The notes under the pieces: model-generated
The model's database searches: none
Seen by the model: only the letters and a program-made list of their open reading frames with translations
Told to the model about the DNA's origin: nothing
Program-made: the position numbers and the translations under genes
Shown: piece by piece, positions 8,662 to 18,432 of the stretch
Numbering within the stretch: position 1 is the first letter of the stretch
Layout of the letters: every line of letters starts with the position of its first letter
DNA from: Mahella australiensis 50-1 BON
GTDB taxonomy: Bacteria; Bacillota; Clostridia; Mahellales; Mahellaceae
Reading direction: 5' to 3'
Assembly (NCBI RefSeq): GCF_000213255.1
Contig: NC_015520.1
Span: forward strand, 1,074,001 to 1,138,000
Length of the DNA stretch: 64,000 nt

Positions 8662-9348
8662 TTGGAGCGGTTAAAAGAGCTCATGGATCTTTTGGGTTAT
8701 AGATTTAATGATATCAATAAGCTGGATGAGGCCTTAACCCATAGCTCATATGCATACGAGCACGGCCTGGATTATTATAATGAGCGTTTGGAATTGTTGG
8801 GCGACTCGGTATTAAACATTATCATTACTGATTATCTATTTGTCACCTATCCTGAGCTCTCGGAAGGGAACTTATCTAAGCTGCGCTCCAATATAGTTTC
8901 CGAGAAACCCCTTTATAAAGTGGCTGCGGCAATGAATCTTGGCTCATATCTTTTATTGAGCCGTGGAGAGAAGCTGAGCCATGGCGATATGCGCCCATCG
9001 ACATTAGCCGATACCGTGGAAGCTATAATAGGAGCGGTATACCTGGACGGTGGCTTCGATGCTGCCAAAGTATTTGTCTTATCCCTGCTCGCTCCTATAA
9101 TAGAAGAAACAGCTGCTATATCGAATTTCAACGATTATAAGAGCGAGCTGCAGGAGCGGTTGCAGATCGATGGTTACTCTGATATAAAATATGAGATAAT
9201 AAGGGAAGAGGGGCCAGACCACGATAAGATGTTTTTTGCAGAGGTAAAAGTGGACGGCAAGCCAGTTGGACGAGGCAGCGGCAGGAGCAAAAAGGATGCC
9301 GAGCAAAAAGCCGCGCAACAGGCTTTGAGTGAATTATTCGGCGCATAG
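8662..9348 (+). CDS. rnc: Ribonuclease III
   Basis: RNase III cuts double-stranded RNA in rRNA and mRNA processing. The 228-residue product has the signature NERLELLGDSVLN, the second acidic site TLADTVEAIIGAVYLDGG, and a C-terminal dsRNA-binding domain (about 155-225; GRGSGRSKKDAEQKAAQ). The TTG at 8662 is the first standard start in frame, but the only good Shine-Dalgarno (AGGGGG, 8633-8638) lies 23 bases away and fits better to the in-frame ATA codons at 8644 or 8647. No ATG or GTG exists in frame after the upstream stop at 8611. The true start is therefore uncertain by five or six codons. Confidence 0.95.
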   Translation: MERLKELMDLLGYRFNDINKLDEALTHSSYAYEHGLDYYNERLELLGDSVLNIIITDYLFVTYPELSEGNLSKLRSNIVSEKPLYKVAAAMNLGSYLLLSRGEKLSHGDMRPSTLADTVEAIIGAVYLDGGFDAAKVFVLSLLAPIIEETAAISNFNDYKSELQERLQIDGYSDIKYEIIREEGPDHDKMFFAEVKVDGKPVGRGSGRSKKDAEQKAAQQALSELFGA

Positions 9349-9362
9349 AGGATGAGAACAGG

Positions 9363-10445
9363 ATGAAAAAACGCAAGAGGTATATAATACCTGTTTTTAT
9401 ACCTCAGCAGGGTTGCCCGTTTCAATGTATATATTGCAATCAATATGCCATTACTGGTATGCGCCAGGATATATTAAGTCAAGCCGATAAGATATTGAGA
9501 CAAGCCATTTTAACTGCTCCCTCAGGCACCGATATAGAAGTAGCCTTTTATGGTGGGACATTTACCGCTATGCCCCAAGATGTTCAGGAAAGCTTGTTAA
9601 AGCTTGCAGCTTCATATAGGCAATATATAAATATCACTGATATAAGGCTCTCCACGCGTCCGGACTATATAAACCCGCCTATATTGGATATGCTGTCGCA
9701 CAACGGTGTTACTGTCATTGAGTTGGGGGCACAATCTATGGACGACGCAGTACTTCATGCCAGCGGTCGCGGGCATTCGTCAAAGGATGTAGAAGATGCG
9801 GCGTATTTGATTAAGGAGTATGATATTAAGCTGGGCATACAGCTTATGGTAGGCTTGCCCTCAGATGATGCGGGTAAAGATATGCGCAGTGTAATTAAAG
9901 CTATAGATATAGGTGCTGATTTTATAAGGATATACCCGACGTTGGTTATAAAAGATACACCTTTAGAGCGGCTTTACCTGAAAGGCAGGTATAAGCCGCT
10001 ATCGCTGTATGATGCTGTGACTGTCAGTGCTGGTATGCTATGTGTTTGTATAGCCAACGATATACCTGTTATACGCATAGGGCTTCAGCCCAGTGATGGT
10101 ATCCAATTGGGCAAAGATGTTGTGACCGGACCGTTTCATCCGGCTTTCGGGGAGCTGGTAAAAAGTCACCTTTATCTGGACGCTATAAAGGATTCGTTAA
10201 AAAGTGTCAGATACGGAGAAAGCGATGCTGTCATACTTCGAGCCCATCCATCTGAGCTTTCCATTGTATTAGGCCAAAAACGTTCCAATGTGCGGGGGCT
10301 TATGGATCTGGGATTAAAGAAAGTGGATGTAATCCCATCGTCGGATGTAGAAGCCGGTAATATACAATTGGAAATTGCTTCATGTGGGCTGTATAATATG
10401 AGTATAAAAGATTACTGTCGTCGGCGATGCGAAGGGAGGATATGA
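9363..10445 (+). CDS. Radical SAM protein, Elp3-like core without acetyltransferase domain
   Basis: The 360-residue protein carries the radical SAM cluster motif C18-x3-C22-x2-C25 (GCPFQCIYCNQ), the GGTF glycine-rich motif (FYGGTFTAMP), and an Elp3-like catalytic core with LGAQSMDD and LMVGLPSDD. It lacks the C-terminal GNAT domain of full Elp3. Such genes sit between rnc and smc in many Clostridia; the substrate is unknown to me, and RNA modification is a reasonable guess. The reading frame runs into the smc ribosome-binding site. Confidence 0.85.
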   Translation: MKKRKRYIIPVFIPQQGCPFQCIYCNQYAITGMRQDILSQADKILRQAILTAPSGTDIEVAFYGGTFTAMPQDVQESLLKLAASYRQYINITDIRLSTRPDYINPPILDMLSHNGVTVIELGAQSMDDAVLHASGRGHSSKDVEDAAYLIKEYDIKLGIQLMVGLPSDDAGKDMRSVIKAIDIGADFIRIYPTLVIKDTPLERLYLKGRYKPLSLYDAVTVSAGMLCVCIANDIPVIRIGLQPSDGIQLGKDVVTGPFHPAFGELVKSHLYLDAIKDSLKSVRYGESDAVILRAHPSELSIVLGQKRSNVRGLMDLGLKKVDVIPSSDVEAGNIQLEIASCGLYNMSIKDYCRRRCEGRI

Positions 10446-10450
10446 ATGTT

Positions 10451-13400
10451 ATGTATCTTAAGAGAATAGAGATTTACGGTTTTAAGTCCTTTGCTGACAA
10501 GATAGACATAGATCTCCTTCCGGGTATAACAGCCATAGTAGGGCCTAATGGGAGCGGTAAGAGCAATATAGCCGACGCCATAAGGTGGGTATTGGGTGAG
10601 CAGAGTCCTAAGGTTTTGCGAGGTAGCAGGATGGAGGATATCATATTCTCAGGCGCTGACAGCAGGAAACCTGTAGGCATGGCCGAGGTATCCATGATTT
10701 TAGATAATAGCGATCGGGCATTGGATATGGATTATTCAGAGATAAAAGTTACGCGCCGTATGTTTAAATCCGGTGAATCGGAATATTATCTAAATAAGAC
10801 CCTTTGCCGCCTTAAAGATATACAGCAGCTATTTATGGATACGGGAGTGGGCAAAGAGGGTTATTCCATTATAGGGCAAGGGCGCATAGATCAACTGTTA
10901 AGCGATCGGCCCCAGGAGCGCAGAGGCATATTTGAAGAAGCTGCGGGCATAGTAAAATATAAATCCCGTAAAATAGATGCCGAAAAAAAACTGGAGCAAA
11001 CCATACAAAATTTACAGCGTGTAGAGGATATTTTATCTGAACTCGAGTTGCAATTAGGCCCTTTGGAGCAGGAAAGTCGCAAGGCTCGGCATTATATACA
11101 GTTATTGGACAAGCTAAAATATATAGATATAAATTTGTTCTTATACAATTATCATCGGTTAAAAGAGCAGATAGCCAGGACAGAACAGGAAAGCGCCGAT
11201 ATTAAAGAAACGCTGCGCCAAAAGGAACAAAGTAAACAAGCTGATGAAGCGGCATTGGCACAACAGAAAGCGTTATTGGGGGTATATAAAGACAAAATAG
11301 AAGCGCTGCACGCCGATATTCTGAATAACAGAGAACAATCGGAGCGCTTGAATGGCCTCATAAACAGCGCCCGACAGCGGATAGAATATCTGGACAATGA
11401 TTTAAGCCGACTGAAGAAGGAAATCAGCGATAAGCAGGATCAGCAGCAGCATTATGCTGAGATTATGGAAGGAGTAAAGGCCGAGCTTAAGAGCCTCGAG
11501 GATAAAAGGACCAACGTTTTAAAGGAGTTGGACCAATACAAAGGGCAATTGGCAGACGTAGACGCTACTCTTGATCGATATAAGGCCTTTGTTAAAAGCG
11601 GTGAAGATCAAATAATGGATATCATCGATCGGCAGTCTCAACTTAAAAGCAAGCTCAGCGTCCTGACTTCCGAGTTGCAGTCGGTAACAAGGCATATGGT
11701 CAGATTGGATGAGGAGCTGGAAAGCTTGTATGCCGATGAAAACCATTTAGTGTCGACCAAACTCAGAATAAAGAAGGATATGGACGACGCAAGGCTGAAT
11801 CTGGAGCAACATGAATTGTTATTGAAATCCAGAACAGCCGACATATCGGATATCGAGGCTAAAATAAAGGAGATAGCCGAGCGCCGTACGGGCATTGACC
11901 GATCTATTCATTCGGATGCATCGCGGCTGAAGTTGCTTCAAGATATGGAGAACAATATGGAAGGATTTAATCGCAGCGTTAAGCTCATAATGGATCAGCG
12001 GCTGCGGGATGCTAAGATGAACAAGGGCATTTATGGGCCGGTAGGGCGTTTGATACAAGTAGATGCCGAATATGAGACCGCCTTTGAAGCTGCTTTGGGC
12101 AGTAGCATTCAATATCTTGTTACACGCAACGATGACGATGCGCGGTATGCTATAGATTTCTTGAAGGCTCGCCAAGGCGGGAGAGCCACATTTCTTCCTA
12201 TAAGCGCTATAAAGCCTAGAAGGCTGAGCGAACGCGAGAGGGCTGCTTTGAAGCATGAGGGATGCATAGGTGTGGCTTGTGATATAGCTCAATTTAGTCC
12301 TGAATTTTCCGATGTCGTAGGCTATTTGCTGGGTCGCGTGCTTATATGCGACGATCTGGCACATGCGATAGACATAGCTCGAGCTTTCAAGTATTCATTT
12401 CAGATAGTGACGTTAGAGGGCGACGTGGTTGGCAGCGGAGGTTACATATCCGGCGGCAGCTTAAAGCGCCGTGAGAGCGATATATTGAGCAGGTCGGGAC
12501 AGATACAGCGGTTGGAGCAAGCTATTGAGGAACATAGACACAGCTATGCAGCGATGAGCAAGCAAATAGATGTACTCAGCGATGTGCTTAACGAACAACG
12601 CAAACAGCGCAGCGATATAGAGGGGAAATTATCTCAGTTGCACATAGAATATGCACGTATGGAAGAGACTATAAAAAATCTCGAACAGCAGCAGGATGCT
12701 TTAACGCATAAAAGGGAGGCCGTGGAACAAGAGCGCTTGACGTTATCTGAGAACCAAACATCGCTTGAGCAGGAAATCGAACAATGCAAGGCCGAGATTG
12801 CGAAAGTGGAGCAACAGCGTCATTCCTTCGCTCAGGATGCGCAGGAAAACGATAAACGTATTCAAGATTTAACTCAGCAAAGAGAAGATATCATGGGTCG
12901 TCTCACTCAAATACAAGTAAGTGCGGCCAAGCTTGAGAGCGAATGCGCTTCATTGCGACACCGACTGGACGAGGCGGAAGCAAATATCGAAAGGGCTAAA
13001 TCCGATATCGAGAACAAACTGGAACAGATAAAATGCAACGATGAAGAGAAAATAGCTATTCAAGAGGGTTTAGATAAACAATGCATGGAGCTGGAAGAAC
13101 ATCGTTCGCTGGATGATAAACTGCAGCAGGATATTAAACGCCTTGAAAGAGAACAAGAGGCTCTGTATCAGGAAATAGCAAAAAAAGAGGAAGATCTTCA
13201 CGATTTGAATGAGGTTGTAGCTGATTTGAGCAACAAGCTGTATAAATGCGATGTCCAAAAGCAGCATTTAGAAGAGCAGTTACAATCTTTACAGGAGGAA
13301 ATATGGGAATCGCATCAGCTTTCATATGCCAACGCACTGAAGTATAAAGATGACGGCTTTGAGTGGGCTAAGGCATCTAAAGACAGAACCGCGATAAAGG

Positions 13401-14017
13401 AAGAAATAGCTGCTATTGGGCCTGTAAACCCGGGGGCTATAGAAGAATACGAGCGAATGTACCGGCGAGTGGAATTTTTGAGGCAACAGCACGATGATTT
13501 GTCCAAGGCAATTCAGACATTGCAAGACCTTATAGCTGATTTGGAGGCTGATATGCGCCGGCAGTTTACCGGACAATTCTCTATTATAAATGATAACTTT
13601 CAGCGCATATTTCGAAGGTTATTCGGTGGAGGCAGTGCATCTCTTATACTGGAAGAGGGGGATGTGCTGGAAGCCGGCATAGATATAATAGCGCAACCGC
13701 CGGGTAAAAAACTGCAGAATATAATGCTGTTGTCAGGTGGCGAGCGCACTTTGACAGCTATAGCCATATTGTTTGCATTGTTGGAGATACGTCCGTCGCC
13801 TTTTTGCGTTTTGGACGAAATAGAGGCGGCTTTGGATGAGGTAAACGCTCAGAGATTTGCAAATTTTATTCAGGATTACAGCCAAAACATCCAATTTATA
13901 ATCATAACGCACCGCCGGCCTACTATGGAAGTAGCCGGTGCTCTATATGGCGTATCTATGGTGGAGCGTGGCGTTTCCAAGCTAATATCTGTTCAATTGG
14001 ATGAAAAAACTGGTTAA
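10451..14017 (+). CDS. smc: Chromosome segregation protein SMC
   Basis: SMC is the ATPase core of the bacterial condensin-like complex with ScpA and ScpB. The 1188-residue protein has Walker A GPNGSGKS at 31-38, long coiled coils (about 170-500 and 670-1000), a hinge domain in between (around 510-660; YGPVGRLIQVDAEYE), the ABC signature LLSGGERTL near 1093 and Walker B VLDEIEAAL with catalytic E1123. ATG 10451 gives the family start MYLKRIEIYGFKSFADK and is about 11 bases from GGGAGG; the nearer ATG 10442 is too close to it. Confidence 0.97.
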   Translation: MYLKRIEIYGFKSFADKIDIDLLPGITAIVGPNGSGKSNIADAIRWVLGEQSPKVLRGSRMEDIIFSGADSRKPVGMAEVSMILDNSDRALDMDYSEIKVTRRMFKSGESEYYLNKTLCRLKDIQQLFMDTGVGKEGYSIIGQGRIDQLLSDRPQERRGIFEEAAGIVKYKSRKIDAEKKLEQTIQNLQRVEDILSELELQLGPLEQESRKARHYIQLLDKLKYIDINLFLYNYHRLKEQIARTEQESADIKETLRQKEQSKQADEAALAQQKALLGVYKDKIEALHADILNNREQSERLNGLINSARQRIEYLDNDLSRLKKEISDKQDQQQHYAEIMEGVKAELKSLEDKRTNVLKELDQYKGQLADVDATLDRYKAFVKSGEDQIMDIIDRQSQLKSKLSVLTSELQSVTRHMVRLDEELESLYADENHLVSTKLRIKKDMDDARLNLEQHELLLKSRTADISDIEAKIKEIAERRTGIDRSIHSDASRLKLLQDMENNMEGFNRSVKLIMDQRLRDAKMNKGIYGPVGRLIQVDAEYETAFEAALGSSIQYLVTRNDDDARYAIDFLKARQGGRATFLPISAIKPRRLSERERAALKHEGCIGVACDIAQFSPEFSDVVGYLLGRVLICDDLAHAIDIARAFKYSFQIVTLEGDVVGSGGYISGGSLKRRESDILSRSGQIQRLEQAIEEHRHSYAAMSKQIDVLSDVLNEQRKQRSDIEGKLSQLHIEYARMEETIKNLEQQQDALTHKREAVEQERLTLSENQTSLEQEIEQCKAEIAKVEQQRHSFAQDAQENDKRIQDLTQQREDIMGRLTQIQVSAAKLESECASLRHRLDEAEANIERAKSDIENKLEQIKCNDEEKIAIQEGLDKQCMELEEHRSLDDKLQQDIKRLEREQEALYQEIAKKEEDLHDLNEVVADLSNKLYKCDVQKQHLEEQLQSLQEEIWESHQLSYANALKYKDDGFEWAKASKDRTAIKEEIAAIGPVNPGAIEEYERMYRRVEFLRQQHDDLSKAIQTLQDLIADLEADMRRQFTGQFSIINDNFQRIFRRLFGGGSASLILEEGDVLEAGIDIIAQPPGKKLQNIMLLSGGERTLTAIAILFALLEIRPSPFCVLDEIEAALDEVNAQRFANFIQDYSQNIQFIIITHRRPTMEVAGALYGVSMVERGVSKLISVQLDEKTG

Positions 14018-14042
14018 ATCAAAAAAGCGGAGGTTTTAGTGA

Positions 14043-14957
14043 ATGGGTATATTTGATAAACTAAAAAGCGGCCTGGCTAAAACAAGAGATAATTTCAGCA
14101 GCAGGGTAGACGGCTTGATAAATTCATCCAAAGTTATAGATGAGGAATTTTATGATCAATTGGAAGAGTTGCTTATATTGGCCGATGTAGGGGCTAAGGC
14201 TGCTGAATCGATAATAAATGATATAAAAAAACAGGTCAAGCAGCAGAAATTAAGAGATCCAGAGCAGGTAAGAGCACTGTTAAAAGATGAACTGAAACGA
14301 GTGTTGAGCAAAAATGCGGCATCGAAGGATATGGATTTATACCCCCGTATCATATTAGTAGTAGGCGTGAACGGTGTGGGCAAGACTACCACTATAGGTA
14401 AACTGGCCTATAAATTTAAACAGGACGGTAGAAAGGTTCTATTAGCGGCTGCCGATACATTCAGGGCTGCGGCTACTGAACAGTTGGAGATATGGAGTCA
14501 GCGTGCCGGCGTGGATATAGTGAAACATGAGGAGGGTTCCGATCCGGCGGCTGTAGTATTCGACGCTATACAATCAGCTAAAGCCAAGAAAGCCGATGTT
14601 ATAATATGCGATACTGCCGGTCGCCTTCATAATAAGAAAAACCTTATGGAGGAATTGAAAAAGGTAAACCGCGTGGTAGAAAGGGAATATCCTGAAGCCT
14701 ATAAAGAAGTACTGCTGGTACTGGATGCTACGACTGGCCAGAACGCTGTATCTCAGGCACGCGTATTCAAAGAGGCCGTGGATATAAACAGTATAGCACT
14801 CACCAAACTAGACGGTACCGCTAAAGGTGGCGTGATCATAGCCATAGCTGACGAACTTTCGGTTCCGGTCAAATATATCGGTGTCGGGGAAGGCATAGAT
14901 GATTTGCAGGATTTTGAGCCTCAAAATTTTGTATCCGCGCTGCTAGATATTGATTGA
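14043..14957 (+). CDS. ftsY: Signal recognition particle receptor FtsY
   Basis: FtsY is the SRP receptor GTPase at the membrane. The 304-residue protein has a short N domain, then the G domain with G1 GVNGVGKTT at 108-116, DTFRAAA, DTAGR and TKLDGTAKGG. The long acidic A domain of enterobacterial FtsY is missing, as is normal in Firmicutes. GGAGG lies 9 bases before the ATG. A promoter for the next genes overlaps its stop codon. Confidence 0.96.
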   Translation: MGIFDKLKSGLAKTRDNFSSRVDGLINSSKVIDEEFYDQLEELLILADVGAKAAESIINDIKKQVKQQKLRDPEQVRALLKDELKRVLSKNAASKDMDLYPRIILVVGVNGVGKTTTIGKLAYKFKQDGRKVLLAAADTFRAAATEQLEIWSQRAGVDIVKHEEGSDPAAVVFDAIQSAKAKKADVIICDTAGRLHNKKNLMEELKKVNRVVEREYPEAYKEVLLVLDATTGQNAVSQARVFKEAVDINSIALTKLDGTAKGGVIIAIADELSVPVKYIGVGEGIDDLQDFEPQNFVSALLDID

Positions 14958-14983
14958 CAAAACTATGCGCACTATACTATAAT
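14954..14983 (+). promoter_or_regulatory. Near-consensus sigma-A promoter for ylxM-ffh
   Basis: A perfect TTGACA (14954-14959), 18-bp spacer and perfect TATAAT (14978-14983) form one of the best promoters in the window. The -35 hexamer overlaps the ftsY stop codon, so the SRP and ribosomal genes downstream have their own strong transcription start. Confidence 0.85.
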
Positions 14984-15026
14984 AGTTGGTGACAAGCAAA
15001 AATACTTTACGGCAAGGTGGAGTGCA

Positions 15027-15359
15027 TTGGATAGGATAGCCGAAGTAGGATTGTTGTTGGATCTGTACGGTTCCATATTGACCGATAAGGAACGCAATAT
15101 GCTGGATTTGCACTATAATTACGACCTTTCGCTCGCGGAAATAGCCGAGCAAATGGGAGTAACGCGTCAGGCTGTGCACGATAATATAAAGCGCGGAGAG
15201 GCACAGCTTTACGAACTGGACAGCAAACTGCACCTGTTGGAGCAGCATATGAAACAGAAAAAATACTTAGACGATATATTAGCGCAGATGGATATCATGC
15301 AGTGCCGTTTGGATGATATGCGCGCGCTGATAAAAACTTTGTCTGACGAAAGGGGATGA
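15027..15359 (+). CDS. ylxM: YlxM-type helix-turn-helix protein linked to SRP
   Basis: The 110-residue protein belongs to the YlxM/p13 family, which is encoded next to ffh in Firmicutes and has been proposed to act with the signal recognition particle. It carries a sigma-70 region-4-like helix-turn-helix (about 20-65; [20 protein letters not shown]) and a C-terminal helical tail. TTG start at 15027 with AAGGTGGAG 4 bases upstream. Expressed from the promoter at 14954-14983. Confidence 0.92.
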   Translation: MDRIAEVGLLLDLYGSILTDKERNMLDLHYNYDLSLAEIAEQMGVTRQAVHDNIKRGEAQLYELDSKLHLLEQHMKQKKYLDDILAQMDIMQCRLDDMRALIKTLSDERG

Positions 15360-15378
15360 GCATACGGCCTTTGAAGGA

Positions 15379-16695
15379 TTGACCGAGAAGCTTCAGTCAG
15401 CTTTTAAAAAGCTTACCGGCAAGGGTAAATTGTCTGAAAGCGACGTAAAAGAGGCTATGCGCGATGTGCGTATGGCGTTGCTTGAAGCGGACGTCAACTA
15501 TGCTGTCGTCAAAGAGTTTGTAAACAAGGTAACAGAAAAAGCAATAGGGCAGGGCGTGCTGGAAAGTTTAACGCCTGGCCAGCAGGTTATAAAGATAGTA
15601 AACGAGCAATTGATAGAGCTGATGGGCAGCAGCCAAAGCAAGATAAAATGGGCTTCCGCACCGCCTACGGTCATAATGATGGTGGGCCTCCAAGGCTCGG
15701 GCAAAACAACCACATCGGCCAAGTTAGCCGGATACTTGGCAAAGCAGGGTAAAAATCCGTTATTGGTTGCCTGCGACATATACCGGCCTGCTGCTGTTAA
15801 ACAATTACAGATAGTAGGTCAGAAGGTTAATATACCGGTATTCTCATTAGAGGGAGCAAACCCTGTGGCTATAAGTCAGCAGGCATTGGAATATGCCAAA
15901 AAGCATTCCAACGATGTCGTGATATTGGATACGGCTGGCAGGTTGCATATAGATGATGAGATGATGCAGGAATTAGAGGATATCAAATCATCTGTACATC
16001 CCGATGAGATATTGCTTGTAGTGGATGCCATGACAGGGCAGGACGCTGTGAATGTAGCAAAAAATTTCAATGAACGGTTGGCTATAGACGGCGTGGTATT
16101 GACCAAACTCGATGGGGACACAAGGGGCGGTGCGGCGCTGTCGGTTAAAGCGGTAACTGGCAAGCCGATAAAGTTCGTCGGTATGGGTGAAAAGCTCGAC
16201 GATTTGGAACCGTTTCATCCGGACAGGATTGCATCGCGTATACTCGGTATGGGAGATGTGCTCACTCTCATAGAAAAAGCCCAGGCCGCCGTAGACGAAA
16301 AAAAAGCCATGGAGCTGGAAAATAAGCTGCGTAACCAGCAGTTTACGCTGGAGGATTTCCTTGACCAACTCCATGAGATAAAAAAGATGGGGCCATTGAG
16401 TCAGATAATGGACATGTTGCCCGGCATTAATGCTAAGAAGATGGGTAAGATACAGGTTGATGACAAGGAATTAGGCCGTATAGAAGCTATAATAAATTCC
16501 ATGACTAAGCAGGAACGCCGTGAACCGGCTATTATAAACGGCAGCCGGAGAAGGCGTATAGCAAAAGGAAGCGGGACTACCATACAAGAGGTCAATCGCT
16601 TATTAAAGCAATTTGAAGAAACCAAACGTTTGATGAGGCAATTTACCAGCATGGAAAAATCCGGTCGTCGAGGCATGCTGAAGCTGCCGTTTTAA
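15379..16695 (+). CDS. ffh: Signal recognition particle protein Ffh
   Basis: Ffh is the SRP54-like GTPase that binds 4.5S/6S RNA and signal peptides. N and G domains show [22 protein letters not shown] and [10 protein letters not shown]; the M domain with its [10 protein letters not shown] motif is at the C terminus. TTG 15379 is the first standard start. However, the preceding in-frame codons read ACG-GCC-TTT-GAA-GGA, and Ffh proteins typically begin [16 protein letters not shown] (15350-15355) is 8 bases from that ACG (15364) but 23 from the TTG. Translation may therefore begin at an ACG codon. Confidence 0.96.
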   Translation: MTEKLQSAFKKLTGKGKLSESDVKEAMRDVRMALLEADVNYAVVKEFVNKVTEKAIGQGVLESLTPGQQVIKIVNEQLIELMGSSQSKIKWASAPPTVIMMVGLQGSGKTTTSAKLAGYLAKQGKNPLLVACDIYRPAAVKQLQIVGQKVNIPVFSLEGANPVAISQQALEYAKKHSNDVVILDTAGRLHIDDEMMQELEDIKSSVHPDEILLVVDAMTGQDAVNVAKNFNERLAIDGVVLTKLDGDTRGGAALSVKAVTGKPIKFVGMGEKLDDLEPFHPDRIASRILGMGDVLTLIEKAQAAVDEKKAMELENKLRNQQFTLEDFLDQLHEIKKMGPLSQIMDMLPGINAKKMGKIQVDDKELGRIEAIINSMTKQERREPAIINGSRRRRIAKGSGTTIQEVNRLLKQFEETKRLMRQFTSMEKSGRRGMLKLPF

Positions 16696-16719
16696 AGCAC
16701 TTGAAAGGAGGTGAAATTT

Positions 16720-16965
16720 GTGGCTGTACGTATGAGGCTAAAACGCATGGGTGCTAAAAAGGCCCCTTTTTATAGAATAGTTGTGGCGGATTCCAGATCG
16801 CCCAGGGATGGGAGATTTATAGAAGAGATAGGTTATTATAATCCAATGGTCCAGCCGGCAGTGGTTCAGATAGATAATGAGAAGGCATTGGAGTGGATCA
16901 AAAAGGGAGCTAAACCGTCGGACACCGTCAGGGCCCTGTTGAAACAGAGTGGCACTATTTCATAA
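16720..16965 (+). CDS. rpsP: 30S ribosomal protein S16
   Basis: S16 is a small-subunit assembly protein. The 81-residue product reads [20 protein letters not shown] followed by the conserved [14 protein letters not shown] region. The GTG at 16720 is chosen, giving the family start MAVR; a near-perfect AAAGGAGGTGA (16704-16714) sits 5 bases before it, and the upstream in-frame GTG at 16711 lies inside that site. Follows ffh in the standard Firmicute order. Confidence 0.97.
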   Translation: MAVRMRLKRMGAKKAPFYRIVVADSRSPRDGRFIEEIGYYNPMVQPAVVQIDNEKALEWIKKGAKPSDTVRALLKQSGTIS

Positions 16966-16985
16966 AGAAATAGGAGGGATAAACT

Positions 16986-17213
16986 ATGGGTGAATTGGTT
17001 AGATTTATAGCTCAGGCGCTGGTAAACCATCCGGATCAGGTTATGGTTACAGAGAAAGAGGATGAGGATTCCGTAATCATTGAATTAAGGGTTGCTCCTG
17101 ATGATATGGGAAGAATTATCGGTAAGCAAGGACATATAGCCAAAGCCATAAGGACAGTGGTCAGATCAGCAGCCGGCAGGCAAAAAAAGCGCGTGACGGT
17201 GGATATAGTTTAA
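16986..17213 (+). CDS. khpA: KH-domain RNA-binding protein KhpA (YlqC)
   Basis: The 75-residue protein is a single type-II KH domain with the GxxG loop GRIIGKQGHIAKAIR. KhpA partners with KhpB in Firmicutes and influences cell division and RNA metabolism. It lies between rpsP and rimM, its usual place. AGGAGG precedes the ATG by 7 bases. Confidence 0.94.
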   Translation: MGELVRFIAQALVNHPDQVMVTEKEDEDSVIIELRVAPDDMGRIIGKQGHIAKAIRTVVRSAAGRQKKRVTVDIV

Positions 17214-17217
17214 CGAT

Positions 17218-17724
17218 ATGCAAGAGTACCTTATAATCGGCCGAATACTTAAACCGCACGGCGTCAGCGGTGAAATGAAGATACAACCGCTTACCGATGA
17301 TATAAGGCGTTTCGATGATTTGAAATGCGCTTATATAAAAGATAAGGATGATATGTTTCCACATCGCGTGGAACGTGTGAAATATGGTAATGATGTCGTT
17401 TATATAAAGCTCGAAGGCATAGATGATATGAATGCTGCTCGAGAGCTAGTAAATAAACATCTGTGGGTAGATAGGCAGCATGCCGCACCATTGCCCGAAG
17501 GTTCATATTATGTAGGCGATATAATAGGCTGCAGAGTATACACGGTAGATGGTGTGTATCTGGGTGAAGTCAAAGAGGTTTTACCCACCGGCAGCAACGA
17601 TGTGTATGATGTAGTGGATGGTCAAAAGCAGGTGCTTATACCCGCCATTAAGGATGTCATTAAAACCATAGATATCGAAGGAGAACGTATAGTTATAGAG
17701 CCGATGGAAGGTTTGTTGGATTGA
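17218..17724 (+). CDS. rimM: Ribosome maturation factor RimM
   Basis: RimM helps 16S rRNA processing and S19/30S head assembly. The 168-residue protein has an N-terminal RimM beta-barrel (about 1-85; IIGRILKPHGVSGEMKIQP) and a C-terminal PRC barrel (about 95-168; YYVGDIIGCRVYT, DVYDVV, LIPAIKDVI). The gene starts four bases after khpA and its stop overlaps the trmD start region, so the genes are tightly coupled. Confidence 0.95.
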   Translation: MQEYLIIGRILKPHGVSGEMKIQPLTDDIRRFDDLKCAYIKDKDDMFPHRVERVKYGNDVVYIKLEGIDDMNAARELVNKHLWVDRQHAAPLPEGSYYVGDIIGCRVYTVDGVYLGEVKEVLPTGSNDVYDVVDGQKQVLIPAIKDVIKTIDIEGERIVIEPMEGLLD

Positions 17725-18431
17725 GAAAGATGATCATAGATATATTAACGCTATTCCCTCAAATGTTTATGCCGGCGTTTACGCACAGCGTGCTTGGCAG
17801 GGCTATAGCAAACGGTATACTGACGGTGAATTTATATGATATAAGAGATTTTTCGCGGGATAAACATGGTAAAGTAGATGATTATCCTTATGGTGGAGGG
17901 GCAGGTATGATACTGACTCCGCAGCCCGTATTCGATGCTTTTGATTATATAAAACAGCGTTATCCCGACGATAAATTGCATAGAATATATATGTCGCCGC
18001 AGGGTAGGCGCTTTGATCAAGCCACGGCTCATCGATTATCCGGGCATTGTCATTTAGTAATATTATGCGGTCACTATGAAGGCATAGATCAGAGGATAAT
18101 AGATGCGTTGATAGACGAGGAGATATCTATAGGGGATTATGTTTTGACAGGCGGTGAATTGCCGGCTATGGTAATAGTAGATGCGGTCAGCCGATTGGTA
18201 CCCGGTGTTCTCCATAAAGATGAATCTTATATGGATGAGAGCTTCTCTTCGGGATTGCTGGAATATCCACAGTATACGCGTCCATACAATTACGAGGGCA
18301 TGAGCGTTCCTGATGTTCTTTTATCGGGTGATCATGCTGCAGTGAAGGAGTGGCGCAATAAGATGGCATTAAAACGTACGGCTTGTCGCAGGCCGGATTT
18401 ATTAAACGATATGGATGAAAGGAGGATATAA
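17721..18431 (+). CDS. trmD: tRNA (guanine37-N1)-methyltransferase TrmD
   Basis: TrmD makes m1G37 in tRNAs, which prevents +1 frameshifts. The 236-residue SPOUT-fold protein has [32 protein letters not shown] and the knot motif [14 protein letters not shown]. Two starts are possible: TTG 17721, overlapping the rimM stop and 9 bases after GGAAGG, or ATG 17730, which gives the common family start [11 protein letters not shown] use the first because of the better ribosome-binding site. Confidence 0.96.
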   Translation: MRKMIIDILTLFPQMFMPAFTHSVLGRAIANGILTVNLYDIRDFSRDKHGKVDDYPYGGGAGMILTPQPVFDAFDYIKQRYPDDKLHRIYMSPQGRRFDQATAHRLSGHCHLVILCGHYEGIDQRIIDALIDEEISIGDYVLTGGELPAMVIVDAVSRLVPGVLHKDESYMDESFSSGLLEYPQYTRPYNYEGMSVPDVLLSGDHAAVKEWRNKMALKRTACRRPDLLNDMDERRI

Positions 18432-18432
18432 A

